Assembly: GCA_036013505.1 (NCBI GenBank)
Contig: CP107851.1
Coordinates: forward strand, 5,974,501-6,038,500
DNA length: 64,000 nucleotides
Source of the DNA: Streptomyces sp. NBC_00510
Lineage (GTDB): Bacteria; Actinomycetota; Actinomycetes; Streptomycetales; Streptomycetaceae
Reading direction: 5' to 3'
Shown here: in pieces, positions 49,975-59,532 of the stretch
Position numbering within the stretch: the first letter of the stretch is position 1
Layout of the letters: every line of letters starts with the position of its first letter
The notes under the pieces: model-generated
What the model was told of the DNA's origin: nothing
Seen by the model: only the letters and a program-made list of their open reading frames with translations
Databases searched by the model: none
Made by a program: the position numbers and the translations under genes

Positions 49975-50924
49975 TGCGGTACGACAGCCCGCTGGCAGCC
50001 GTCGGCAACACCCCGCTGGTACGGCTGCCGCGCCTGTCCCCCTCCGGCGAGGTGTCGGTCTGGGCCAAGCTGGAGGACCGCAACCCCACCGGCTCGGTCA
50101 AGGACCGCCCGGCGCTGCACATGATCGAGCAGGCCGAGCGCGCCGGCCGGCTCACCCCCGGCTGCACGATCCTCGAACCCACCTCCGGCAACACCGGCAT
50201 CTCGCTCGCCATGGCGGCCCGGCTCAAGGGCTACCGCATGGTCTGCGTCATGCCCGAGAACACCTCGTCCGAGCGGCGCGAACTGCTCACGATGTGGGGC
50301 GCCGAGATCATCCCCTCCCCGGCCGCCGGCGGCTCCAACACCGCCGTCCGCGTCGCCAAGGAACTGGCCGCCGAGCACCCCGACTGGGTGATGCTCTACC
50401 AGTACGGCAACCCGGACAACGCCGGCGCCCACTACGCCACGACCGGCCCGGAGATCCTGACCGACCTCCCCTCCGTCACCCACTTCGTCGCCGGGCTCGG
50501 CACCACCGGGACCCTCATGGGCGTCGGCCGCTACCTGCGCGAGAAGGTCCCCGGCGTGCAGATCGTCGCCGCCGAGCCCCGCTACGACGACCTCGTCTAC
50601 GGACTGCGCAACCTCGACGAGGGCTTCATCCCCGAGCTCTACGACGAGTCCGTCCTCACCACCCGCTTCTCCGTCGGCTCCGAGGACGCCGTCCGCCGCA
50701 CCCGCGAACTGCTCCAGCAGGAGGGCATCTTCGCCGGCGTCTCCACCGGAGCCGCCCTCCACGCCGCCCTCGGCGTGGCCCGCAAGGCCGAACGCGCCGG
50801 GGAGCGCGCCGACATCGTGTTCGTCGTCGCCGACGGCGGCTGGAAGTACCTGTCGACCGGCATCTACACCGCCGCGTCCACCGAGGCGGCCGTCGCCGCC
50901 CTGCACGGCCAGCTCTGGGCCTGA
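49974..50924 (+). CDS. cysM: CysM-type O-phosphoserine/O-acetylserine sulfhydrylase
   Basis: PLP-dependent cysteine synthase of 316 residues. The cofactor lysine is Lys43 (NPTGSVKDRPAL), phosphate loop GLGTTGTLMGVG, serine-binding TSGNTGISLAMA. LVYGLRNLDEGFIPELYDES contains Arg212 at the place of the arginine that makes mycobacterial CysM prefer O-phosphoserine. With CysO as sulfur donor and Mec+ as releasing peptidase it forms a complete CysO-dependent cysteine pathway, thought to be used under oxidative stress. The gene is coupled to cysO by a one-base overlap. Confidence 0.94.
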   Translation: MRYDSPLAAVGNTPLVRLPRLSPSGEVSVWAKLEDRNPTGSVKDRPALHMIEQAERAGRLTPGCTILEPTSGNTGISLAMAARLKGYRMVCVMPENTSSERRELLTMWGAEIIPSPAAGGSNTAVRVAKELAAEHPDWVMLYQYGNPDNAGAHYATTGPEILTDLPSVTHFVAGLGTTGTLMGVGRYLREKVPGVQIVAAEPRYDDLVYGLRNLDEGFIPELYDESVLTTRFSVGSEDAVRRTRELLQQEGIFAGVSTGAALHAALGVARKAERAGERADIVFVVADGGWKYLSTGIYTAASTEAAVAALHGQLWA

Positions 50925-50935
50925 TCCTCCCCCCA

Positions 50936-50977
50936 CGGCGCCCTCACCCCGCCGGACTTCCGGCGGCGAGGGCGCCG
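50936..50977 (+). terminator. Terminator after cysM
   Basis: Outer 10-bp stem CGGCGCCCTC / GAGGGCGCCG and inner 6-bp stem CGCCGG / CCGGCG with a small internal bulge, 11 bases past the cysM stop. Confidence 0.8.
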
Positions 50978-51152
50978 TACTGGTGATTCCGCCCACAACG
51001 GGGCTCCGCAGAGGAGCACGCGCACGCCGTGCGCCTTACGCTCAAGAACACATGGCGGGTCGCTCCCGCCCCTCCCCCCTCCCCCTGCGGAGCGGGGGCG
51101 TCGTGGCGCGCCAACGCAAGACCCCCGGAACAATCCACGGAGGTTTCTGCAC

Positions 51153-51905
51153 ATGAAGCTCACCGTCGTCGGCTGCTCGGGGTCGTTCCCGTCCGCGGAA
51201 TCGGCCTGCTCGAGCTACCTCATCGAGGCCGACGGCTTCCGGCTGCTCCTCGACATGGGCAACGGCGCCCTCGGCGAGCTGCAGCGCCACTGCGGTCTGT
51301 ACGACCTCGACGCCATCCTGCTGAGCCATCTGCACGCCGACCACTGCATCGACATGTGCGCCTACTTCGTCGCGCGCTACTACCGCCACGAGGGCGGCCC
51401 CGCCCACGCCATCCCCGTGTACGGGCCCGAGGGCACCGAACGGCGGCTGGCCAGCGCGTACGGGGACGTGCCCGACGAGAAGTGCATGAGCGAGGTCTTC
51501 GACTTCCGCACCCTCGAACCCGGCACCTTCCGCCTCGGCCCCTTCACCATCACCGCGGACGTCGTCAGCCACCCCGTCGAGGCGTACGGCTTCCGTGTCG
51601 AGCACGCCGGTCGCGCCATCACCTATTCGGGGGACACCGGTCCCTGCGACGCGCTGCTGACCCTCAGCGAGGGCACCGACCTCTTCCTGTGCGAGGCCTC
51701 CTTCACGCACGGCAAGGAGGACATCCCCGACCTGCACCTCAACGGCCGCGAGGCCGGCCAGTACGCGGACCGCGCGGGGGCCGGGCGGCTGCTGCTCACC
51801 CACATCCCGCCGTGGACCGACCCGCTGACCAACCTCAAGCACGCCCGCGAGGTCTACGACGGCCCGGTCGAGGTGGCGAAGGCCGGCGCGGTCTACGAGG
51901 TCTGA
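51153..51905 (+). CDS. MBL-fold metallo-hydrolase, RNase Z-like
   Basis: A 250-residue cytoplasmic hydrolase. The metal-binding signature is LLSHLHADHCIDM (HxHxDH), further ligands in VSHPVEAYGFRV, TYSGDTGPCDAL and LLLTHIPP. Homologues are annotated as RNase Z-like or cyclic-nucleotide-phosphodiesterase-like; the substrate is unknown. ATG 51153 has GGAGGT nine bases upstream, a near-perfect ribosome site. The gene is convergent with nagE2. Confidence 0.85.
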   Translation: MKLTVVGCSGSFPSAESACSSYLIEADGFRLLLDMGNGALGELQRHCGLYDLDAILLSHLHADHCIDMCAYFVARYYRHEGGPAHAIPVYGPEGTERRLASAYGDVPDEKCMSEVFDFRTLEPGTFRLGPFTITADVVSHPVEAYGFRVEHAGRAITYSGDTGPCDALLTLSEGTDLFLCEASFTHGKEDIPDLHLNGREAGQYADRAGAGRLLLTHIPPWTDPLTNLKHAREVYDGPVEVAKAGAVYEV

Positions 51906-51924
51906 GCGCCCCGCCCGGAGCAGT

Positions 51925-51966
51925 ACGAAGCCCCCGGAACCAGACCTTCGGTTCCAGGGGCTTCGT
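51925..51966. terminator. Bidirectional terminator between MBL and nagE2 genes
   Basis: Stem ACGAAGCCCC-GGAACC with its complement, one mismatch, loop of eight bases, lying between convergent 3' ends. Confidence 0.88.
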
Positions 51967-51984
51967 CGTGTGCCGCGCCGGGCG

Positions 51985-53238
<1,254 letters not shown>

Positions 53239-53248
53239 GGGGGGTCCT

Positions 53249-53264
53249 CCTGGTCTAAACCACC
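53249..53264. promoter_or_regulatory. DasR operator dre1, overlapping the nagE2 ribosome site
   Basis: CCTGGTCTAAACCACC, a near-perfect dre half-palindrome pair. On the minus strand it runs directly into AGGAGG, so DasR bound here would cover the initiation region or block elongation. Confidence 0.8.
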
Positions 53265-53265
53265 G

Positions 53266-53281
53266 AGTGGTGTAGACCAGT
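53266..53281. promoter_or_regulatory. DasR operator dre2
   Basis: AGTGGTGTAGACCAGT differs from the perfect ACTGGTCTAGACCAGT palindrome at only two positions. It overlaps the proposed -10 region of the nagE2 promoter. Confidence 0.85.
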
Positions 53282-53305
53282 ATTAACATGTAAGCGACGC
53301 GTCAA
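53277..53305 (-). promoter_or_regulatory. Probable nagE2 promoter
   Basis: On the minus strand, TTGACG (53300-53305), a 17-base spacer, then TACTGG. The -10 region is embedded in dre2, consistent with direct repression by DasR in the absence of amino-sugar phosphates. Confidence 0.5.
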
Positions 53306-53320
53306 GGAAAGGCTCCTCCG

Positions 53321-53338
53321 GTGTGGTCTAGACCACAC
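53321..53338. promoter_or_regulatory. DasR operator dre3, perfect palindrome
   Basis: GTGTGGTCTAGACCACAC is an 18-bp perfect palindrome and the best dre match in the window. It lies about 85 bp upstream of nagE2, just beyond the nagE1 stop. Confidence 0.92.
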
Positions 53339-53358
53339 TCCTGAGCGTGGCGCCTCCG

Positions 53359-54687
53359 CTACGCCTTGACGTTGCCCCGCTCCATCTCCTCCGCGACCTC
53401 CTCCGGCTCACGCCCCGGCGTCGCCAGGTCGAACCTGGTGATCACGAAGCGGAAGAGCACGTAGTACACCGCCGCGAAGACCAGCCCGATCGGGACGATC
53501 AACCAGGGCTTCGTCGCCAGGTGCCAGTTGATGACGTAGTCGATCAGCCCCGCCGAGAAGCTGAAGCCGTCGTGCACACCCAGCCCCCACGTCACCGCCA
53601 TCGACACCCCCGTCAGCACCGCGTGGATCGCGTACAGCGCCGGCGCGATGAAGAGGAACGAGTACTCGACCGGCTCGGTGATGCCCGTCACGAACGAGGT
53701 CAGCGCCACCGACAGCATCAGGCCCCCGACCTCCTTGCGGCGGCCCGGGCGGGCGCAGTGCGTGATCGCCAGCGCGGCGGCCGGCAGGGCGAACATCATG
53801 ATCGGGAAGAAGCCAGAGGTGAACTGCCCGGCCGTCGGGTCACCCGCCAGGAAACGCGTGATGTCCCCGTGCACCACCGTCCCGTCCGGCTTGGTGAAAC
53901 TGCCGAACTGGAACCACACGAAGACGTTGAGGAACTGGTGCAGCCCCACCGTCAGCAGCGCCCGGTTCGCCACGCCGAAGATCCCCGCCCCGTACGAACC
54001 CAGGTCCGTGAGCCACTGGCTGAAGGCGGTGAGCCCGGCACCGATCGGCGGCCAGACGAACACGCACAGCACCGCGAAGACGATCGCGACGAACGCCATG
54101 ACGATCGGCACCAGCCGACGCCCGTTGAAGAAGCCCAGCCAGTCCACCAGCCTCGTGCGGTGGTAGCGCTGCCAGAAGAACGCCGTCAGCAGCCCGATCA
54201 CGATCCCGCCGAACACCCCCGGGTTCTGGTACGCCGCCGGAGCCGCCGCCGACGGCGTCCCCGGCGGGATGCACGCCCCGCTGATGGTGCTCGTCGCCAG
54301 GAAGGCCGTCCCCGGCGGGCAGTCCTGCGGGAACTGGTGCAGCACCCCGTAGTAGACGAGGAAACCCGCGACCGCCGCCAGCGCCGTCGAACCGTCCGAC
54401 TTCTTCGCCATCCCGATCGCGACGCCCACCGCGAACAGCAGCGGCAGCCCCAGCGAACCGTCCAGCAGCGCCCCGCCCGCGCCGTCGAAGACCTTCGCCA
54501 CGTTGTCCCAGCCCAGGCCCTTCGGGCCGAAGACGTCGTCCTGGCCCAGCCGGTTCAGGATGCCCGCCGCCGGCAGCACCGCGATCGGCAGCTGCAGACT
54601 CCGTCCCATCTTCTGCAGGCCCTGGAACAGGACACCGCTCCACTTCCGGCTCGGACGCGGGGCGGCTGCGGCGGCGTCCGGACCCAT
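53359..54687 (-). CDS. nagE1: PTS transporter EIIC component, NagE1
   Basis: A 442-residue paralogue of NagE2 located immediately upstream on the same strand: VLFQGLQKMGRSLQLPIAVLPAAGILNRLG, QRYHRTRLVDWLGFFNGRRLVPI, SFVTGITEPVEYSFLFIAPALYAIHAVLTG. Relative to NagE2 it has an insertion of about 25 residues in an external loop (around 125-155, with two Cys) and is otherwise collinear. In S. coelicolor the equivalent gene is dispensable for GlcNAc uptake. It probably arose by tandem duplication and could recognise a related sugar. Divergent from nagF with a shared dre site. Confidence 0.9.
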   Translation of the reverse strand: MGPDAAAAAPRPSRKWSGVLFQGLQKMGRSLQLPIAVLPAAGILNRLGQDDVFGPKGLGWDNVAKVFDGAGGALLDGSLGLPLLFAVGVAIGMAKKSDGSTALAAVAGFLVYYGVLHQFPQDCPPGTAFLATSTISGACIPPGTPSAAAPAAYQNPGVFGGIVIGLLTAFFWQRYHRTRLVDWLGFFNGRRLVPIVMAFVAIVFAVLCVFVWPPIGAGLTAFSQWLTDLGSYGAGIFGVANRALLTVGLHQFLNVFVWFQFGSFTKPDGTVVHGDITRFLAGDPTAGQFTSGFFPIMMFALPAAALAITHCARPGRRKEVGGLMLSVALTSFVTGITEPVEYSFLFIAPALYAIHAVLTGVSMAVTWGLGVHDGFSFSAGLIDYVINWHLATKPWLIVPIGLVFAAVYYVLFRFVITRFDLATPGREPEEVAEEMERGNVKA

Positions 54688-54709
54688 GGGACTACCTCCC
54701 GGCAGGTAA

Positions 54710-54725
54710 TGTGGTGTAGACCAGT
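54710..54725. promoter_or_regulatory. DasR operator dre4 between nagE1 and nagF
   Basis: TGTGGTGTAGACCAGT, within two to three bases of the consensus, placed between the divergent starts of nagE1 (22 bp away) and nagF. Confidence 0.85.
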
Positions 54726-54826
54726 TGCGGCACGGCTGCGTCACCCATGCATCCCCGCAAAAGCGGTCCGCCACTGCATTACGGTGTGAAATCGGACCGA
54801 ACGGCCGAGACCAACCAGGAGTACAG

Positions 54827-55060
54827 ATGGCCAGCAAGGCAGAGAAGATCGTCGCCGGGCTCGGCGGACTCGACAACATCGAAGAGGTCGAGGGCTGCAT
54901 CACCCGTCTCCGCACCGAGGTCAAGGACGCCTCGCTCGTCGACGACGCCGCGCTCAAGGCCGCCGGAGCGCACGGCGTCGTCAAGATGGGCAACGCGATC
55001 CAGGTCGTCATCGGCACCGACGCCGACCCCATCGCCGCCGACATCGAGGACATGATGTGA
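54827..55060 (+). CDS. nagF: PTS EIIB component NagF
   Basis: A 77-residue soluble phosphocarrier domain. Its phosphorylated residue is Cys24 in IEEVEGCITRLR, the typical EIIB-Glc signature; the end AAGAHGVVKMGNAIQVVIGTDADPIAADIEDMM is also characteristic. It receives phosphate from EIIA (Crr, not in window) and passes it to GlcNAc carried by NagE2 or NagE1. ATG 54827 has CCAGGAG upstream. Confidence 0.93.
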   Translation: MASKAEKIVAGLGGLDNIEEVEGCITRLRTEVKDASLVDDAALKAAGAHGVVKMGNAIQVVIGTDADPIAADIEDMM

Positions 55061-55103
55061 CCCGGCGCTGACCGCCGGGGCCACCCCCCCACCTCACCCG
55101 CAA

Positions 55104-55133
55104 GGGGCCCGTTCCCGGACCGGCACGGGCCCC
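55104..55133 (+). terminator. Hairpin after nagF
   Basis: GGGGCCCGT and ACGGGCCCC pair over 9 bp with a 12-base loop, 44 bases past the nagF stop. Confidence 0.6.
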
Positions 55134-55161
55134 GGGCCGCGCTACGACTAGGCTCGACGCC

Positions 55162-55908
<747 letters not shown>

Positions 55909-55964
55909 CAAAGAGCGCGTCTGCAAAACGCAACCCGAGGACGGCGCGGTGCGTATGTAAAGGT

Positions 55965-56360
55965 ATGCACCCACGCACCCGCCGCCTCGCGGCGCTCGCC
56001 ACCGCGGCCGCCCTCGGCACCACCGTCCTCATCGGCTGCAGCGCCGTCGACGCCGTCGACAAGGCCCTCGACTGCGCCAACGTCGCAGCCCAGGTCGCCA
56101 CCGACGTCCAGAACCTGCAGAACGCCGTCAGCAACGCAGGCAACAGCCCGCAGGACGCCGCCAACGCCCTCGACCAGATCGCCGACGACCTCGCCGGCCT
56201 CGACGACAAGACCGGCAACGCCGACGTCAACACCGCCGTGGGCGACCTCCAGAAGGCCGTCGAGAACGCACAGAAGGCCGCCGAGAACGGCGACGTCCCC
56301 GACATCACCCCCGTCGCAGACGCCGCATCCGAACTCTCCAAGGTCTGCACCCCCGGCTGA
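55965..56360 (+). CDS. Putative lipoprotein
   Basis: A 131-residue exported protein. The signal sequence ends in the lipobox LIGC with Cys25 as the lipidation site. The mature part is helical, Ala/Asn/Asp-rich and repetitive (ATDVQNLQNAVSNAGNSPQDAANALDQIADDL), likely coiled-coil. No domain recognised. It lies between rph and rdgB on the same strand, with a possible own promoter (TATGT about 10 bases upstream of ATG). Confidence 0.75.
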   Translation: MHPRTRRLAALATAAALGTTVLIGCSAVDAVDKALDCANVAAQVATDVQNLQNAVSNAGNSPQDAANALDQIADDLAGLDDKTGNADVNTAVGDLQKAVENAQKAAENGDVPDITPVADAASELSKVCTPG

Positions 56361-56363
56361 CGG

Positions 56364-56369
56364 GATAAT
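56364..56369 (+). promoter_or_regulatory. -10 box of rdgB, leaderless arrangement
   Basis: GATAAT whose last base is exactly seven bases before the ATG at 56376, predicting transcription from the first base of the start codon. It lies only four bases after the lipoprotein stop codon. Confidence 0.5.
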
Positions 56370-56375
56370 CGGACC

Positions 56376-56984
56376 ATGCCGCACACCCGCCTGGTCCTCG
56401 CCACCCGCAACGCCCACAAGGTCGCCGAACTCCACGCCATCCTGGCCGACGCCGGACTCGGCGTGGAGCTCGTCGGCGCCGACGCCTACCCCGAGATCCC
56501 CGACGTCCGCGAAACCGGCGTCACCTTCGCCGAGAACGCCCTCCTCAAGGCCCACGCCCTTGCCCAGGCCACCGGCCTCCCCGCCGTCGCCGACGACTCC
56601 GGCCTCTGCGTCGACGTCCTCGGCGGCGCCCCCGGCATCTTCTCCGCCCGCTGGGCCGGCAAGCACGGCGACGACCGCGCCAACCTCGAACTCCTCCTCG
56701 CCCAGCTCTCCGACATCGACACCCCGCACCGCGCCGCCCACTTCATGTGCGCCGCCGCCCTCGCCCTCCCCGACGGCACCGAACGCGTCGTCGAGGGCCG
56801 CCTCCTCGGCACGCTGCGCTTCGAGCCCCACGGCGCGAACGGCTTCGGCTACGACCCGATCCTCCAGCCGCTCGGCGAGTCCCGGACCTGCGCCGAACTC
56901 ACCGCGGAGGAGAAGAACGCCATCAGCCACCGCGGCCTGGCCTTCCGGGGCCTGGTGCCGGTGGTGCGGGAACTGGTGGGGTGA
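56376..56984 (+). CDS. rdgB: Non-canonical purine NTP pyrophosphatase RdgB/HAM1
   Basis: Removes dITP, ITP and XTP from the nucleotide pool. Its 202 residues show the family motifs LVLATRNAHKVAEL at the start, GVTFAENALLKAHALAQATGLPAVADDSGLCVDVLGGAPGIFSARWAG (about 50-98), and GFGYDPILQP with SHRGLAFRGLV at the end. ATG 56376 appears leaderless. Its partner gene rph upstream is a conserved neighbour in actinobacteria. Confidence 0.94.
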   Translation: MPHTRLVLATRNAHKVAELHAILADAGLGVELVGADAYPEIPDVRETGVTFAENALLKAHALAQATGLPAVADDSGLCVDVLGGAPGIFSARWAGKHGDDRANLELLLAQLSDIDTPHRAAHFMCAAALALPDGTERVVEGRLLGTLRFEPHGANGFGYDPILQPLGESRTCAELTAEEKNAISHRGLAFRGLVPVVRELVG

Positions 56985-56995
56985 GTGTCCAAAGA

Positions 56996-57034
56996 CGTGG
57001 CCTGCGTATCCAAGTCTTGGATTCGCAGGCCACG
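56996..57034. terminator. Terminator between rdgB and tRNA-Leu
   Basis: An 11-bp stem CGTGGCCTGCG with its complement, a T-T mismatch, then a 6-bp stem ATCCAA/TTGGAT with loop GTC. It ends three bases before the 3' end of the convergent tRNA gene, so it can serve both. Confidence 0.85.
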
Positions 57035-57036
57035 AA

Positions 57037-57123
57037 TGGTGCGGCGGAAGGGATTCGAACCCTCAAGCCCGATCAAGGGCCACAGATCCTAAGTCTGCTG
57101 CGTCGCCACTGCGCCACCGCCGC
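57037..57123 (-). tRNA. tRNA-Leu (anticodon UAG), CCA encoded
   Basis: Minus strand: acceptor GCGGCGG pairs with CCGCCGC, discriminator A, CCA encoded. The anticodon loop reads CTTAGGA (anticodon TAG), and a long variable arm GCCC-TTGATC-GGGC typical of leucine tRNAs is present. Confidence 0.93.
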
Positions 57124-57171
57124 TAGCCGCCACCCATGGTAACGGGTGGCGGCTGCGGGATCGCATACGGT

Positions 57172-57840
57172 TTACCGGCTCGGTGTGCGTCTGCCCCCTC
57201 GGCACCATGTGTCGGTGACGGCATGGCAGTTCGGGCAGAGTAGACGCAGGTTCTCCGCCCGGTCGTCCAGGCGGTCCCCGTTGATGTGATCCACTTCCAA
57301 GGTCATCGGCTTGCCGAGCCAGCTTTCGCCGGTGCCGCATTGTGCGCACCGGGAGGGTGTGCCGATTTCGGCGAGGGCCCTCCGCAACAGCACGGCTTTG
57401 GTGCGGTAGCCGTCGGTGCGGGCGACCAGGATGGCGGCCGCGGGCTTCCTGGCGTTGGGTCCGTTCCTGTTGCCGTGCGCCTGCCCCAGGAAGTGGTCGG
57501 TGTCCAGTCCGTCCTCGGCCAGCCATGCGCGCAACAGCGCGCGGGTGCGGGTGTTGTCGGGCCTGTCGAGCCGGCGGAGGGTCTCGGCCACGGCAACGGA
57601 GTGCGCCACTGCCGCGCGGAGTTCCGCGGGCGTGGGGCGGGGGCGCTTGTGGCCTCTGCCGGAAGAGGGCCTGCGGAAATGGGAGATGTCGATGCCGAAA
57701 TCACCGAACCGCTTCTCCAGGTAGCGGTGCAGCTTTCCATAGGGCGTCCTGCCGAGGAACGCCACGACCTCCTTCATGGAGTGGCACCGTGCCGCTGCCG
57801 CCTCGAGCAGTTCGCGGGTGTACGGGGTTCCGGCGCTCAC
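57172..57840 (-). CDS. Modular HNH endonuclease, second of a tandem pair
   Basis: A 222-residue protein. Two helical N-terminal modules each end with a Gly-x-Asp-x-x-His-Phe signature (FGIDISHF near residue 55, DGLDTDHF near 112). The C-terminal HNH nuclease has CAQC, EVDHINGDRLDDRAENLRLLCPNCH with catalytic His, Asn and Cys-based zinc ribbon. The modules are DNA-binding repeats shared with phage and free-standing HNH enzymes. GTG 57840 overlaps the stop of the upstream paralogue by four bases. It lies 48 bases from tRNA-Leu. Confidence 0.82.
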   Translation of the reverse strand: MSAGTPYTRELLEAAAARCHSMKEVVAFLGRTPYGKLHRYLEKRFGDFGIDISHFRRPSSGRGHKRPRPTPAELRAAVAHSVAVAETLRRLDRPDNTRTRALLRAWLAEDGLDTDHFLGQAHGNRNGPNARKPAAAILVARTDGYRTKAVLLRRALAEIGTPSRCAQCGTGESWLGKPMTLEVDHINGDRLDDRAENLRLLCPNCHAVTDTWCRGGRRTPSR

Positions 57841-58481
57841 CGGACCACGTCCCGGTCGCGCCGTTTGCCCCGGCCCCGGTGGGTGTCCGTCGTCGCGTGG
57901 CAGTTGGGGCACAGCAGGCGGAGATTGGCCAGGCGGTTGTCCCGCCAGTTGCCGTCCAGGTGGTCGACCTCCAGGGTGAGCGGCTGGCCGCACCACACGG
58001 GCTCCGTTCCGCAGAGGGCGCAGCGTTCGGCGATGCCCCGGGCCAGCATCGCCCGCTTGAGCCGGTCACTGTGCACCCGGCGGGCAGTGTCCGCTTCCTG
58101 CCTGACCAGGATCTCGTCGTGCGACCGCCGACCCGCGCCACGCGGCCTGGTGACGAAATGCGCGGTGTCGATGCCGAACCCGCGGATGCGGCGGCTGATG
58201 TGCGTGTGCTGGCCTCCGACGGCTTCCACTCCCAGATGGCGCAGCACCTCGTACATGTTGGCCGATGCGGCGACTGCTTCGGCGTGGAGGTCACGTGTCC
58301 AGCGACCGCCTTCCCGCTCGAAGTGCGAGGTGTCCACACCCATACGTCTCATCCGCTCCCGCAGGTAGCCGCGGGTCGAACTCCTGGGGTCCACGCCCAG
58401 TCTCGTCAGCATCTCGGACAGCGTCCGCGAGGACGCCGCCGCCTCGGTGAGGAGTTCACGGGTGTAGGGGCTTGCGGGCAC
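57837..58481 (-). CDS. Modular HNH endonuclease, first of a tandem pair
   Basis: A 214-residue paralogue of the preceding protein. The first module is PYTRELLTEAAASSRTLSEMLTRLG ending MGVDTSHF (about residue 50); the second ends FGIDTAHF (about 108). The HNH nuclease region has CALC, EVDHLDGNWRDNRLANLRLLCPNCHATTD. GTG 58481 has GGGGGG upstream; a start at ATG 58520 is less likely. These are not linked to a methyltransferase or integrase here. They may be selfish or defensive DNA-cutting enzymes (inference). Confidence 0.82.
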   Translation of the reverse strand: MPASPYTRELLTEAAASSRTLSEMLTRLGVDPRSSTRGYLRERMRRMGVDTSHFEREGGRWTRDLHAEAVAASANMYEVLRHLGVEAVGGQHTHISRRIRGFGIDTAHFVTRPRGAGRRSHDEILVRQEADTARRVHSDRLKRAMLARGIAERCALCGTEPVWCGQPLTLEVDHLDGNWRDNRLANLRLLCPNCHATTDTHRGRGKRRDRDVVR

Positions 58482-58618
58482 TGATATCCCCCCATGCGAT
58501 CGTGTGTTGCACTTTCGCACGTTTTAACGACCCGCTTGTACGACGGTTACGCCGACCGGGATACGCCGAAGGGCGCCCGGAACGAGATGCCGGGCGCCCT
58601 TCGGAGGGGGAGGTGGGG

Positions 58619-59476
58619 CTACGCGTCCTTGAGGACCTGGCGCTGGTGGCCGAGGCCGTCGATCTCGAGTTCGACGACGTCGCCGGCCCGGAGGTAGGGC
58701 TTGGGCTCGGGGCGGCCGAGGGCGACGCCGGCAGGGGTGCCGGTGTTGATGACGTCGCCGGGGTAGAGGGTCATGAACCGGCTGACGTAGCGGACGACTT
58801 CGGCGACCGGGAAGATCTGGTCGGCGGTGGTGCCGTCCTGCTTGAGGTCGCCGTTGACCCACAGCCGCAGGCCCAGGGCCTGGGGGTCGGGGATCTCGTC
58901 GGCGGTGACGAGCCAGGGGCCGAGGGGGTTGAAGGTCTCGCAGTTCTTGCCCTTGTCCCACTGGCCGCCGCGTTCGATCTGGAAGGCGCGTTCGGATACG
59001 TCGTGGGCGACGGCGTAGCCCGCGACGGCGGCGAGGGCCTCGGTGCCGTCGGCCGCGTAGCGCAGTTCACGGCCGATGACGACGGCGAGTTCGACCTCCC
59101 AGTCGGTCTTGAGGCTGCCGCGGGGGACGAGGACGGTGTCGTCGGGACCGACGACGGTGTCGGGGGCCTTCATGAACAGGATGGGCTCGTCGGGGACGGC
59201 GGCGCCGGTCTCGCGGGCGTGGTCGTGGTAGTTGAGGCCGATGCAGACGATCTTGCCGATGCGGCTGAGCGGGGGGCCGACGCGCAGGTCCTCGGGGTCG
59301 AGGGCGGGGAGGGTGCCGTCGGCGGCCGCGGTGCGGATGCGGGCGAGGGCGTCCGTGTCGGCGAGCAGGGGGCCGTCGATGTCGGGGGTGAGGGAGGACA
59401 GGTCGCGCAGGGTGCCGTCCTGGTCGAGCAGGGCCGGGCGTTCGGCTCCGGCGGGGCCGACTCGCAGCAGCTTCAC
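58619..59476 (-). CDS. Fumarylacetoacetate hydrolase family enzyme
   Basis: A 285-residue protein of the FAH/HpcE superfamily: IGLNYHDHARETGAAVPDEPILFMKAPDTVVGP, then TDWEVELAVVIGRE with the metal-binding Glu residues, and TLYPGDVINTGTPAGVALG. It cleaves or isomerises a 2-oxo or fumarylpyruvate-type acid in aromatic compound catabolism; the substrate cannot be chosen. The start is GTG 59476 (GGAGAG five bases upstream); an ORF opening at 59536 would add only low-complexity residues. The next gene upstream encodes a membrane insertase paralogue. Confidence 0.85.
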   Translation of the reverse strand: MKLLRVGPAGAERPALLDQDGTLRDLSSLTPDIDGPLLADTDALARIRTAAADGTLPALDPEDLRVGPPLSRIGKIVCIGLNYHDHARETGAAVPDEPILFMKAPDTVVGPDDTVLVPRGSLKTDWEVELAVVIGRELRYAADGTEALAAVAGYAVAHDVSERAFQIERGGQWDKGKNCETFNPLGPWLVTADEIPDPQALGLRLWVNGDLKQDGTTADQIFPVAEVVRYVSRFMTLYPGDVINTGTPAGVALGRPEPKPYLRAGDVVELEIDGLGHQRQVLKDA

Positions 59477-59532
59477 AAGACTCTCCGGGTGTGGTCGGGG
59501 GGTGGTGGTCGTGGCCGAGGTCGTGTCCGGGG

